From an uncultured bacterium (lineage in GTDB: Bacteria; Cyanobacteriota; Vampirovibrionia; Gastranaerophilales; Gastranaerophilaceae): a stretch of 11,156 bases of DNA. Where the stretch lies: assembly GCA_949299435.1 (NCBI GenBank), contig CASGAK010000175.1, positions 1-11,156 of the forward strand. Reading direction: 5' to 3'. The stretch's first letter is position 1. Each line of letters begins with the position of its first letter. A program made the translations under genes and the position numbers. The notes under the pieces were generated by a model that searched no databases, was not told the origin of the DNA, and saw nothing but the letters and a program-made list of their open reading frames with translations. This document shows positions 1 to 6,009 of the stretch, piece by piece.

Positions 1-1
1 C

Positions 2-820
2 TACAGTATAATTGTGGATGCTCCGAACTGTGATGTAGAATTGCCAAAAGGTACTTGTACAAGTGATACGACGAAATATGTAAATGGAAGTTATAATTTA
101 TCAGTAAAACCCAAAGAAGGCTTCACATATCAAAATAAAACCTCAGATGATCCGGCAACAGGTTACTCAATAAAAGTGAACGGAGCCGATGCAACTGCAA
201 AAATAGACTGTACAGCAGTAGCAAATTGTGCTATTACATTTACAAGTAGCGGTACAGACGGAGGAGCAGCCGAAGGTTCATGTACAGTAAAAAGCGGAAA
301 AGATGGCTCTGAAAATTCAGTAACATTGAGTAAAGGAACTAAATATACAGGTAAAGTGGATTCATTGGTCTGCGGGGTCAGTTATTCAATAAGCTGTTCA
401 GGCACTGGCAGCGGAGCTAGTTTTAAGTTGACTCCATCACCTGCTTCAATAGCAAATCTGACAGGTACGCAAAATGTAAATGTCTTATTTGAATTAGCTA
501 AGCAAGAAACAGGTACAGTTATGTTCCTTATTAATGCTAGTTCAGATCCAAATATGGGTGGGGTAAGATATTTTACTGTATGGGCTAATGGTCCGCAGAC
601 TTTAAGCGGAGATTCATCTTCTTCATCCTCTTCATCTTCATATACATTTACAGATGTTAAGCCAGGAAAGTATACTAATGTCTCAGGTAATGCATCAATA
701 ATTTATAAGGGGGAAATTATTGACGTTGTTCCTGTTAATTGGTCTACCACTGGCTTTACTCTAGAAAGTGGAGGTACAGTTGTTATTAAAGGTGATATTA
801 ACTATGGACATGGCCATTAG
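2..820 (+). CDS. Secreted/surface-type protein, 5'-truncated, C-terminal part
   Basis: The frame is open to the left edge of the window (codons for Y-S-I-I precede the GTG at 14), so the true start lies outside; the GTG is probably internal. The visible 272 residues are rich in Thr, Ser, Gly and Asn, with several spaced cysteines in the first half, and there is no membrane segment. This suits an exported beta-rich protein. Two loosely similar units (V-x-L-x-K-G-T...V-x-G-x-Y-x-[IL]-S) occur at about residues 10-40 and 100-130. A nine-serine run separates this part from a C-terminal block containing TFTDVKPGKYT, a pattern common in prealbumin-like/SpaA-like beta sandwiches. The protein ends in GHGH. 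It could be an adhesin or a minor pilus-associated protein; I do not recognise a named family. Transcription ends at the hairpin just downstream. Confidence 0.75.
   Translation, partial: YSIIVDAPNCDVELPKGTCTSDTTKYVNGSYNLSVKPKEGFTYQNKTSDDPATGYSIKVNGADATAKIDCTAVANCAITFTSSGTDGGAAEGSCTVKSGKDGSENSVTLSKGTKYTGKVDSLVCGVSYSISCSGTGSGASFKLTPSPASIANLTGTQNVNVLFELAKQETGTVMFLINASSDPNMGGVRYFTVWANGPQTLSGDSSSSSSSSSYTFTDVKPGKYTNVSGNASIIYKGEIIDVVPVNWSTTGFTLESGGTVVIKGDINYGHGH
614..640 (+). repeat. Imperfect TCA/TCT serine-codon tract
   Basis: Nine consecutive serine codons (TCA, TCT, one TCC) form a low-complexity linker inside the surface-type protein. The tract is in frame and interrupted, so length change in units of three would alter only the linker. 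Confidence 0.8.
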
Positions 821-858
821 TATTATCAATTTGTAATAATTTACTTTTTGCTCAATAT

Positions 859-909
859 AGGCACCCAAATTTATTAATTTTACTCAAGGGTGCCTTTTCC
901 TTTTTGTTT
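859..909 (+). terminator. Rho-independent terminator of the surface-protein gene
   Basis: The 8-bp stem AGGCACCC / GGGTGCCT (859-866 with 888-895) is followed by a T-rich run (TTTTCCTTTTTG). The 21-nt loop contains a smaller AAATT/AATTT stem. The T run is on the + side only, so it serves the upstream + gene; the convergent gene on the other strand ends at 942. Confidence 0.8.
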
Positions 910-941
910 AAAAAATTCTCATATAAAGTTTTATAAGTAAG

Positions 942-1274
942 TTAAATTTCGTTAGACCATTTTTTAGGATCAAATTTTAAATCAACTACTTTTATTTTGA
1001 GTGAGTCTAAATAAGGTTTAAATTTTACTAAAATTTGAGTTTTTTTAAGCATCAATTCTTGAGCTACAATACCATTTTCACAGGCTATCACCATAACTCC
1101 GCCACCAAGCATTGAATATGGACGGGATTTTTGGGCAAATTTTGCTCCTGCAACTTTTCCCCAAAATTTGTATAAATTATTTCTTGTAATTGCTTTTCGG
1201 ATTTCTTTTTCTTCAAGCATTTTTTCTATGATACTGTCCGTTCCGACAAAGTCTGTGTAAAGAATTTTTTTCAT
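942..1274 (-). CDS. DUF721 / DciA-like protein
   Basis: This 110-residue protein has the DUF721 pattern: a helical N-terminus, N-x-x-x-x-W-x-x-V-A-G at about residues 33-43, then a short strand-rich part (GGGVMVIACENGIVAQEL, about 57-74) and a K-x-x-L-L/I-x-x-L-x-x-x-I-x-D-L-x-F ending. DciA-family proteins of this type bind and help load the replicative helicase in bacteria lacking DnaC/DnaI, so a role at replication initiation is likely but inferred from family only. The ATG at 1274 has a modest AGGT 7-10 nt upstream. It is divergent from the DHH phosphoesterase gene with 49 bp between starts, and a TATAAT lies on this strand at 1318-1313. The length is close to short DUF721 proteins. Confidence 0.7.
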   Translation of the reverse strand: MKKILYTDFVGTDSIIEKMLEEKEIRKAITRNNLYKFWGKVAGAKFAQKSRPYSMLGGGVMVIACENGIVAQELMLKKTQILVKFKPYLDSLKIKVVDLKFDPKKWSNEI

Positions 1275-1288
1275 TTAATCGACCTGTT

Positions 1289-1323
1289 TTGGTTTCCCCT
1301 ATTTTTTATGATATTATATAAAA
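1289..1323 (+). promoter_or_regulatory. Divergent promoter core; + strand promoter ends at the nrnA ATG
   Basis: TTGGTT (1289-1294), a 17-bp spacer and TATTAT (1312-1317) predict a start of transcription within a base or two of the ATG at 1324. No Shine-Dalgarno is visible before that ATG. The complement of 1313-1318 reads TATAAT and probably serves the divergent DUF721 gene, so the two -10 elements overlap. A perfect 10-bp palindrome, GAATGCATTC (1327-1336), lies immediately inside the + gene. Confidence 0.5.
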
Positions 1324-2289
1324 ATGGAATGCATTCAATTAAATGATATCATAAAGTCTTCAAAAAACATACTTATTATATCGCATATTAACCCAGACGG
1401 TGATACTCTTGGCTCAATTTGTGCGATGTCGCAGGTAATTAGAGAAAATTTCCATAAAGAAGCCGAATTACTTTGTGTTTCAAAAATCCCCAAAACTTAT
1501 GAGTTTTTGCCTAATATTTCTAAAATTAAATCACTTGATGATATTGATAAGTCAAGGGAATTTGACCTTGTAATAAATGTCGATGATGCTTCAATTGACA
1601 GAATCGGTGAGGCAAAAATTCTTTTTGACAGGGCAAAATTTACTGTAAATCTTGACCATCACAAAACAAATAACGGATATGCTGATTTAAATATAATTGA
1701 TTCTGAAGCAAGTTCTACAGGTGAGCTTTTGGTTGAACTTTTTAAAAAACTGGATTGGAATATTTCACTTGATACTGCGACTTGTCTGTATACAGCAATC
1801 CTTACAGATACAGGCTCATTCAGATTTGATAATACAACTTCCAAATCCCTGAAAGCTGCGGCTGAAATGGTTAAAATTGGTGTAAAGCCCGCTGATATTT
1901 ATAAAAAAGTTTATGAGTCTTCTTCTAAAAATCATGTTTTATTTCAGGCATATTGCATTAGTAAAGCTGAGTTTTGTGAAGATGATCGAGTTGTTTATAC
2001 GACAGTTTATAAAAAAGATATAGAAAAATTCAATGCACCTGAAGATTGTACTGAGGGATTAACTGAAAAATTACGTGCAATTGTGACAACTGAAATTGCA
2101 TTTGTAGTAAGACAGATTAATTCATCAACAAGCAAGGTGTCAATGAGAAGCAAGTCTGCTGATGTTGCGGAAATTTGTGCAGTATTCGGAGGAGGCGGTC
2201 ACAGACTAGCTGCCGGGTGCGTGATTAAGGGTACGGTCGAGGAAGCAATTAGAAAAATTTTGGAAGTAATCAGGAAAAGAGAGATTTAG
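1324..2289 (+). CDS. nrnA: DHH/DHHA1 family oligoribonuclease / pAp phosphatase (NrnA-like)
   Basis: This 321-residue protein matches NrnA length and motif order. Motif I is HINPDGDTLGS (21-31), motif II is VDDAS (86-90), the DHH triad is LDHHKTNNGYAD (110-121), motif IV is ILTDTGSFRFD (159-169), and the C-terminal DHHA1 substrate-binding motif is FGGGGHRLAAGC (288-299). The family uses two metal ions held by the Asp/His cluster to degrade 2-5 nt RNAs from the 3' or 5' end and often removes the 3' phosphate of pAp; both are cytoplasmic housekeeping roles. It is the first gene of an operon with the YihY protein, whose ATG follows the stop by 3 nt. The ATG at 1324 lacks a visible ribosome site and coincides with the predicted transcription start. 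DNA-specific or c-di-AMP-specific DHH relatives cannot be excluded. Confidence 0.88.
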   Translation: MECIQLNDIIKSSKNILIISHINPDGDTLGSICAMSQVIRENFHKEAELLCVSKIPKTYEFLPNISKIKSLDDIDKSREFDLVINVDDASIDRIGEAKILFDRAKFTVNLDHHKTNNGYADLNIIDSEASSTGELLVELFKKLDWNISLDTATCLYTAILTDTGSFRFDNTTSKSLKAAAEMVKIGVKPADIYKKVYESSSKNHVLFQAYCISKAEFCEDDRVVYTTVYKKDIEKFNAPEDCTEGLTEKLRAIVTTEIAFVVRQINSSTSKVSMRSKSADVAEICAVFGGGGHRLAAGCVIKGTVEEAIRKILEVIRKREI

Positions 2290-2292
2290 AAA

Positions 2293-3189
2293 ATGTCTTT
2301 AAAACCTTTTATCAGAGGGGTAAAACGTTTAATAATTTCTGTTATAAAAAATGATTTTTTCGGCATGGCTGCTGAAATGGGATTTATGCTGGTTATCGGG
2401 ATTTTTCCTTTTATGCTTTTTTTAATGGCTGTATTTGGCTGGATGGGAAATAAGTCTTATATGGATCCCATTTTAATATTTTTATCTACAATTATGCCAG
2501 AGCAGTCTATGGACTTAATACTTACGGTATTATCTGAGGTTATGATTTTTTCTCAAGGAAAGTTGATGGCTGCGATTGGAATTATTGTTACTTTATTTCT
2601 TTCGACCAATGCCGTTGCTGTCGTGTTGAAAGGTTTAAATAGAGCTTATAAAGTTGAGGAAACAAGAAATTTCTTTTATACAAGGCTGTTATCGCTTATT
2701 ATGGTTTTTGTAAATACTATGATTATGTTCCTTACTATAAACATGATTATTTTCGGTAAAGTTATTATTAATTATCTTGTTAATCATTTACATATTACTA
2801 ACGGTATCGGAATAATGCTTTTGACTATTCGTTGGCCTATTGCGTTTTTGGCATTGTATGTAATGGCATTTTTAATTTATTATATTCTTCCTGATTTGAG
2901 AGGTAATGAAAAGTTTAAAAGGACAAGTGCATTACCAGGGACATTCTTTTTCTGTTCTTTTTGGCTTTTAGGTTCTTGGGGATTTTCTATTTACGTGAAT
3001 AATTTGAAAACATATAATATGGTATATGGTACAATTGGAGCATTTGCTGTGCTTATGGTTTGGTTGTATTACACATCACTTTTAATACTTATTGGTGGTG
3101 AAATTAATTCTCAAGTGTATAACCGACTTTCTGCAAAGGCTGATGAAATTAAAGCTGATTTTGCTAAACTTAAAAAGCCTGGTACTTAG
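2293..3189 (+). CDS. YihY/virulence factor BrkB family inner-membrane protein
   Basis: This 298-residue protein has about six hydrophobic helices (near 27-48, 85-112, 130-157, 172-200, 213-232, 240-265). It carries family signatures: an early A-A-E-M-G-F segment, F-P-x-x-L-F, a central STNAVAVVLKGLNRAY (104-119) and the C-terminal W-L-Y-Y-T-S-L-L-I-L-I-G-G-E-I-N block. The cytoplasmic tail is Lys-rich. Older annotation as ribonuclease BN is wrong for this family; the true function is unknown, with lipid or polymer transport proposed. The ATG at 2293 is 3 nt after the nrnA stop, with a purine-rich GGAAAAGAGAG upstream inside nrnA, which indicates translational coupling in a two-gene operon. 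A strong hairpin follows. Confidence 0.85.
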   Translation: MSLKPFIRGVKRLIISVIKNDFFGMAAEMGFMLVIGIFPFMLFLMAVFGWMGNKSYMDPILIFLSTIMPEQSMDLILTVLSEVMIFSQGKLMAAIGIIVTLFLSTNAVAVVLKGLNRAYKVEETRNFFYTRLLSLIMVFVNTMIMFLTINMIIFGKVIINYLVNHLHITNGIGIMLLTIRWPIAFLALYVMAFLIYYILPDLRGNEKFKRTSALPGTFFFCSFWLLGSWGFSIYVNNLKTYNMVYGTIGAFAVLMVWLYYTSLLILIGGEINSQVYNRLSAKADEIKADFAKLKKPGT

Positions 3190-3206
3190 TTAGTTTTTTA
3201 TATGTA

Positions 3207-3243
3207 AATCCGCCCTTGATATTTTGTATATCAAGGGCGGATT
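3207..3243. terminator. Bidirectional hairpin terminator between convergent genes
   Basis: A perfect 16-bp stem (3207-3222 with 3228-3243) with a 5-nt loop sits between the convergent yihY-like and rseP-like genes. The core AATCCGCCCTTGATAT is by far the most GC-rich spot locally. The T runs are short on both sides (AAATTTT on the + side; TTTACATAT on the - side), so it probably ends transcripts from both directions. Confidence 0.8.
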
Positions 3244-3266
3244 AAATTTTAGTTGTTTAATATATT

Positions 3267-4634
3267 TTAAAACTGGTTTTTCATAAGAGCATATATATCG
3301 TTGAAAATAACGAGTACCATAAGCAGAATTAGAAACATAAATCCTGCTGTACCAATTTTTTCTATAATTTCTTCTTCCAAAGGTCTGCCTCTGAGTTTTT
3401 CTATTAACAGAAACAATACATGACCACCGTCAAGGGCAGGAATAGGTAAAAAGTTTACAATAGCCAAATCAAGTGAAATTAATGCTGTCAAAAGTAATCC
3501 AGGGAATATACCTCCGTTTTGAATAGTATCTCCGCCCAATTTTGTTATTAAAATTACACCGTGTAAATCGTTAAGAGGAACTTTGCCTGTGAAAATTTGT
3601 TTTAGACCATATAAAAGCATATACGTGTTGTCATATAAATATTTTCCGCTATTTTTTACGATAGATTTAAAATCTTTTGTCGGGATTATAATTTTTTGAG
3701 CATCGTATTCAATACCCATAAGTCCTTCAGTATTTGAATATATCGGTTTTAATTTTATAATTTTTCCATCTCTTTCGATGGTTATATTTATCGGGTGGAC
3801 GTTATCTGAAATTGCGTATGCCACATCATTCAGAGTTATCTTTCCGTCTGATAGAAAATATTTTTTCCCCTCTATTTCATCGCGTAATTCTTTTTGAGTA
3901 TCGTTTAATTTAATTTCTGTATTTTTAATTTTTTCAACACCCATCAATTGATCTTTATTTAATGTAATTTCACTTTCAGTACCTGTATCTGGAATTTTTA
4001 CCATTGTATCTTCAGGAATAATTTCATTTTGAGATAATGTAGGATTGAGTTTTGTCAATTTTTCCAAATTTGTATTGATATAGCTTTCATCTGCTTTACC
4101 GTCAAATTTTTTGCTTGCCTGACCGAAAGCAACAAGTCCATAGGGGGAATTTATTTGAGAACCGTTGATTTCAAGAATTTTATCTCCTGTTTCAAGTCCT
4201 GATTGCCATATTGAAGCGGATTTTTCAGCAGTAATTTTTTTTACAATTACGTTATATTTACCGCTTGGCAGTTGTCCCCAAAGTGTTGCGGTTAAAAATA
4301 CCAGCACAAATGCACAGACAATATTTGCAAATACACCGGCTGATACGACGATAAATCTTTGATATATCGGTCTGTTCATAAATCTGTCAGGAGAATCCGC
4401 AGGTAATACTTCATCTTTTTCATCATCAGGAAATGCTACATATCCGCCTAAAAGAAATGCATGTACAAGTACCTGAACATCACCGACTTTACCTTCCCAA
4501 AGCGTAGGTCCGATTGGTAATCCGAAACCAAACTTTGAAACTTTCATTTTAAACATTTTTGCAGCCAAAAAATGACCTGCTTCATGAACTAAAATAAGCA
4601 CGCTTAACAGAAGTATCATAATAATTATTGACAT
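3267..4634 (-). CDS. rseP: RseP/RasP-type site-2 intramembrane metalloprotease (M50) with LysM-like insertion
   Basis: This 455-residue protein has the zinc motif HEAGH at 17-21 in the first membrane helix, FGFGLPIGP and GGYVAFP loops, a second helix at about 93-118 and a PDZ region starting near 125 (SGLETGDKILEINGSQI, 145-161). The third metal ligand lies in NFLPIPALDGGH (394-405), followed by a last helix at about 428-445. The family cleaves membrane-spanning anti-sigma factors or remnant signal peptides. Unusually, the PDZ region is split by about 105 residues (170-278), containing NLEKLTKLNPTLSQNEIIPE (189-208) and a following V-K-I-P, which read like the second half of a LysM motif. PDZ then resumes at INITIERDGK. 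The start ATG has GGGG 8 nt upstream and TATAAT at 4675-4670 on this strand. The prepilin-like gene lies upstream on the same strand with its own promoter. Confidence 0.92.
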   Translation of the reverse strand: MSIIIMILLLSVLILVHEAGHFLAAKMFKMKVSKFGFGLPIGPTLWEGKVGDVQVLVHAFLLGGYVAFPDDEKDEVLPADSPDRFMNRPIYQRFIVVSAGVFANIVCAFVLVFLTATLWGQLPSGKYNVIVKKITAEKSASIWQSGLETGDKILEINGSQINSPYGLVAFGQASKKFDGKADESYINTNLEKLTKLNPTLSQNEIIPEDTMVKIPDTGTESEITLNKDQLMGVEKIKNTEIKLNDTQKELRDEIEGKKYFLSDGKITLNDVAYAISDNVHPINITIERDGKIIKLKPIYSNTEGLMGIEYDAQKIIIPTKDFKSIVKNSGKYLYDNTYMLLYGLKQIFTGKVPLNDLHGVILITKLGGDTIQNGGIFPGLLLTALISLDLAIVNFLPIPALDGGHVLFLLIEKLRGRPLEEEIIEKIGTAGFMFLILLMVLVIFNDIYALMKNQF

Positions 4635-4669
4635 AAATTTATCCCCGATTAATCCTCTTAACAGGAAGA

Positions 4670-4675
4670 ATTATA
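4670..4675 (-). promoter_or_regulatory. rseP: TATAAT -10 box for rseP
   Basis: A perfect TATAAT is read on the minus strand about 36 nt before the rseP ATG, within the 53-nt gap after the upstream prepilin-like gene. No convincing -35 sits at the right distance, so read-through from the upstream gene is also possible. Confidence 0.4.
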
Positions 4676-4687
4676 TCATAAAAAAAA

Positions 4688-5374
4688 TCATTTTTTGTGT
4701 AAATAGCCCATATCCCCATGTGATAGTATATATGTGGGACACCCCCAGCCTGTTGCGGTTAAATCTTCACAAACATCAGGGTTTGCAGTTATTCGGTCTT
4801 TTTTTATGTAAAAGGCAAATACATCTCTTCCAAATATATTAGGGGGAGTTTTGCCGTTTACATCAATCCACAATAGTCCGCATGTATTTTCTTTTCCCGG
4901 CACATTGCCATCGGATTTTGTGCAATTTATATAATGATTTCTCACCCAAACATAGCTGCCATCTGAGAGTATCATTTTATAATGATTGCTGTTATTATAA
5001 TTGCTTGAGCCGTTTTTTCCGTTTAGTAAATTTACGGTTACATCAGCTAAGCACCCGGGGTTTGGTCCGCAGTCTTTCGAAATTTTCATATATTTTTTAA
5101 AGTATTCAGCAAATTCTATAGAGGATTGTTTACTAAAATTTTTGCCGTCATCATAGTATTCCCAAGTGTCAACAGTGCCATGTTCTGCTATTGCCATATT
5201 AAGTGCTTGTGACATCATAGAGTAAAATTTTTGAACTCGTGTAACGGTTACTTTTTCCTGATACCTGCCTACAACTACAGGTAGAGTCATTGCAGCTACA
5301 ATCCCGATTATTCCTAAAGTTATAAGCACTTCTGCAAGAGTAAATCCGCTATGTGTGTAATATCTGTTTGTCAT
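4688..5374 (-). CDS. Prepilin-like protein (type IV pilin / type II secretion pseudopilin N-terminus)
   Basis: This 228-residue protein starts with a 10-residue leader ending in Gly, followed by FTLAEVLITLGIIG (11-24). That is the classical prepilin peptidase site (G before F, Glu at +5) and the hydrophobic alpha-1 helix. The globular part has six cysteines (102, 108, 151, 165, 202, 212) that could form three disulfides. It ends with DVNGKTPPNIFGRDVF (171-186), a motif shared with the prepilin-like protein at 5975-6742. Such proteins are processed by PilD and assembled into pilus-like fibres at the inner membrane; whether this is a major or minor pilin is not decidable. It is divergent from the AbrB-like gene and has its own TTAACA-17-TATAAT promoter. 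Confidence 0.85.
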   Translation of the reverse strand: MTNRYYTHSGFTLAEVLITLGIIGIVAAMTLPVVVGRYQEKVTVTRVQKFYSMMSQALNMAIAEHGTVDTWEYYDDGKNFSKQSSIEFAEYFKKYMKISKDCGPNPGCLADVTVNLLNGKNGSSNYNNSNHYKMILSDGSYVWVRNHYINCTKSDGNVPGKENTCGLLWIDVNGKTPPNIFGRDVFAFYIKKDRITANPDVCEDLTATGWGCPTYILSHGDMGYLHKK

Positions 5375-5405
5375 GTTTATGTACCCTAAATGTAATATAC
5401 AAATT

Positions 5406-5440
5406 ATTATATTGTTCCTTTATAAATTTGTTAATAGGCT
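5406..5440. promoter_or_regulatory. Interlocked divergent promoters for prepilin (-) and AbrB-like gene (+)
   Basis: On the minus strand TTAACA (5434-5429), a 17-bp spacer and TATAAT (5411-5406) make a near-consensus promoter for the prepilin-like gene. On the plus strand TTGTTC (5412-5417), a 17-bp spacer and TAGGCT (5435-5440) is a weaker promoter for the AbrB-like gene. The two share almost the same DNA, so RNA polymerase binding on one should exclude the other, and one regulator site could control both. Confidence 0.6.
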
Positions 5441-5469
5441 ACAAAAACATGACGATTAGGAGATTGTGA

Positions 5470-5784
5470 ATGCAAAGGAAATTGGTGCCGAGCGGAACAG
5501 GTTGGGAATTGTATATGCCCAAAGATGTCTTAAAACTTCTAGGAGTTAATCCTTCTGAAACAAGGGTACTTTTTAAAATGGACAGAGATGTATTAAAAAT
5601 AATTAAAACTGGTTTTGATATTAATAATCAGGATCTGTTAATAAAAAAATTCAATAAAAGTGGTAACGGTTATGGGCTTTATATTTCAAATTCTATTATA
5701 CAATTTTTGGAAATAAATCCTGAAATTGATGAAGTTAAATATGTTATTGAAGATGATATACTATTAATTTCGAGGGCAAAATAG
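5470..5784 (+). CDS. Small AbrB/SpoVT-like protein with two tandem swapped-hairpin repeats
   Basis: This 104-residue protein is made of two similar halves. Half 1 (about 1-47) has K-L-V-P-S-G-T-G-W-E-L-Y-M-P-K-D-V-L-K-L-L-G-V-N-P and ends V-L-K-I-I-K. Half 2 (about 56-103) has F-N-K-S-G-N-G-Y-G-L-Y-I-S-N-S-I-I-Q-F-L-E-I-N-P and ends I-L-L-I-S-R. The G-x-G-[WY]-x-L-Y-[MI] / helix / L-x-[VI]-N-P order is that of SpoVT-AbrB DNA-binding hairpins (AbrB, MazE). A single chain with two units could form the pseudo-dimer that others make from two chains. It could be a transition-type regulator or an orphan antitoxin; no toxin gene adjoins. AGGAGA lies 6 nt before the ATG. Its position between two prepilin-like genes suggests local regulation, which is inference. 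Confidence 0.6.
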   Translation: MQRKLVPSGTGWELYMPKDVLKLLGVNPSETRVLFKMDRDVLKIIKTGFDINNQDLLIKKFNKSGNGYGLYISNSIIQFLEINPEIDEVKYVIEDDILLISRAK

Positions 5785-5829
5785 GATTGTTAGTTTAACG
5801 TAAATATTTTCAAATAGAATTTGTAATAA

Positions 5830-5855
5830 CAATTATTATTGTACTTTGGTATAAT
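5830..5855 (+). promoter_or_regulatory. Dyad next to an extended -10 promoter
   Basis: TGGTATAAT (5847-5855) is an extended -10 element. Just upstream is the dyad ACAAT-TATT-ATTGT (5830-5843), which could be an operator. It lies 46 nt after the AbrB-like stop. A stronger promoter for the downstream prepilin follows at 5887-5915, so this one may be auxiliary. Confidence 0.35.
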
Positions 5856-5886
5856 GCCACGAAAAAATGTATAATTTTAACAACTC

Positions 5887-5915
5887 TTGCACAAGCTGAA
5901 AGGATTTGTTATAAT
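5887..5915 (+). promoter_or_regulatory. Strong promoter driving the poly-G prepilin, copy 1
   Basis: TTGCAC (5887-5892), an exactly 17-bp spacer and the perfect TATAAT (5910-5915) predict a start near 5922 and a leader of about 40 nt. The second cassette has the same layout. Confidence 0.7.
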
Positions 5916-5961
5916 AAATAGGTATACGACGAAAACCTGGCAAAAGCGAAAGGAGCTGGAA

Positions 5962-6009
5962 ATGCAGAATATGATTGAATTACGGGGGGGGGGGGGCACC
6001 CGCAAATAA
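5962..6009 (+). CDS. Leader ORF terminated by the G13 tract (OFF-phase start of the prepilin)
   Basis: The ATG at 5962 has a textbook site, AAAGGAG (5949-5955), with 6-nt spacing. As written, translation gives M-Q-N-M-I-E-L-R-G-G-G-G-T-R-K and stops at TAA 6007-6009. Removing one G (G12) would continue without a stop as ...R-G-G-G-A-P-A-N-N-A-P-A-G-V into the prepilin at 6742, giving 259 residues with a leader of about 27 residues. Fourteen G would instead stop at the TAA of GTG-TTT-TAA. This short ORF is therefore best read as the OFF state of the downstream gene rather than as a separate peptide gene. Confidence 0.7.
   Translation: MQNMIELRGGGGTRK

Noticed and set aside
4165..4362. Plus-strand open frames antisense to rseP and, at 4882-5100, to the prepilin gene
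   Set aside because: Both lie wholly inside well-supported minus-strand genes and lack ribosome sites.
5975..5977. TTG 5975 as the true start of the copy 1 prepilin
   Set aside because: It has no ribosome site of its own and lies inside the conserved leader ORF, 13 nt after the much better ATG 5962; the homologous cassette uses the ATG.
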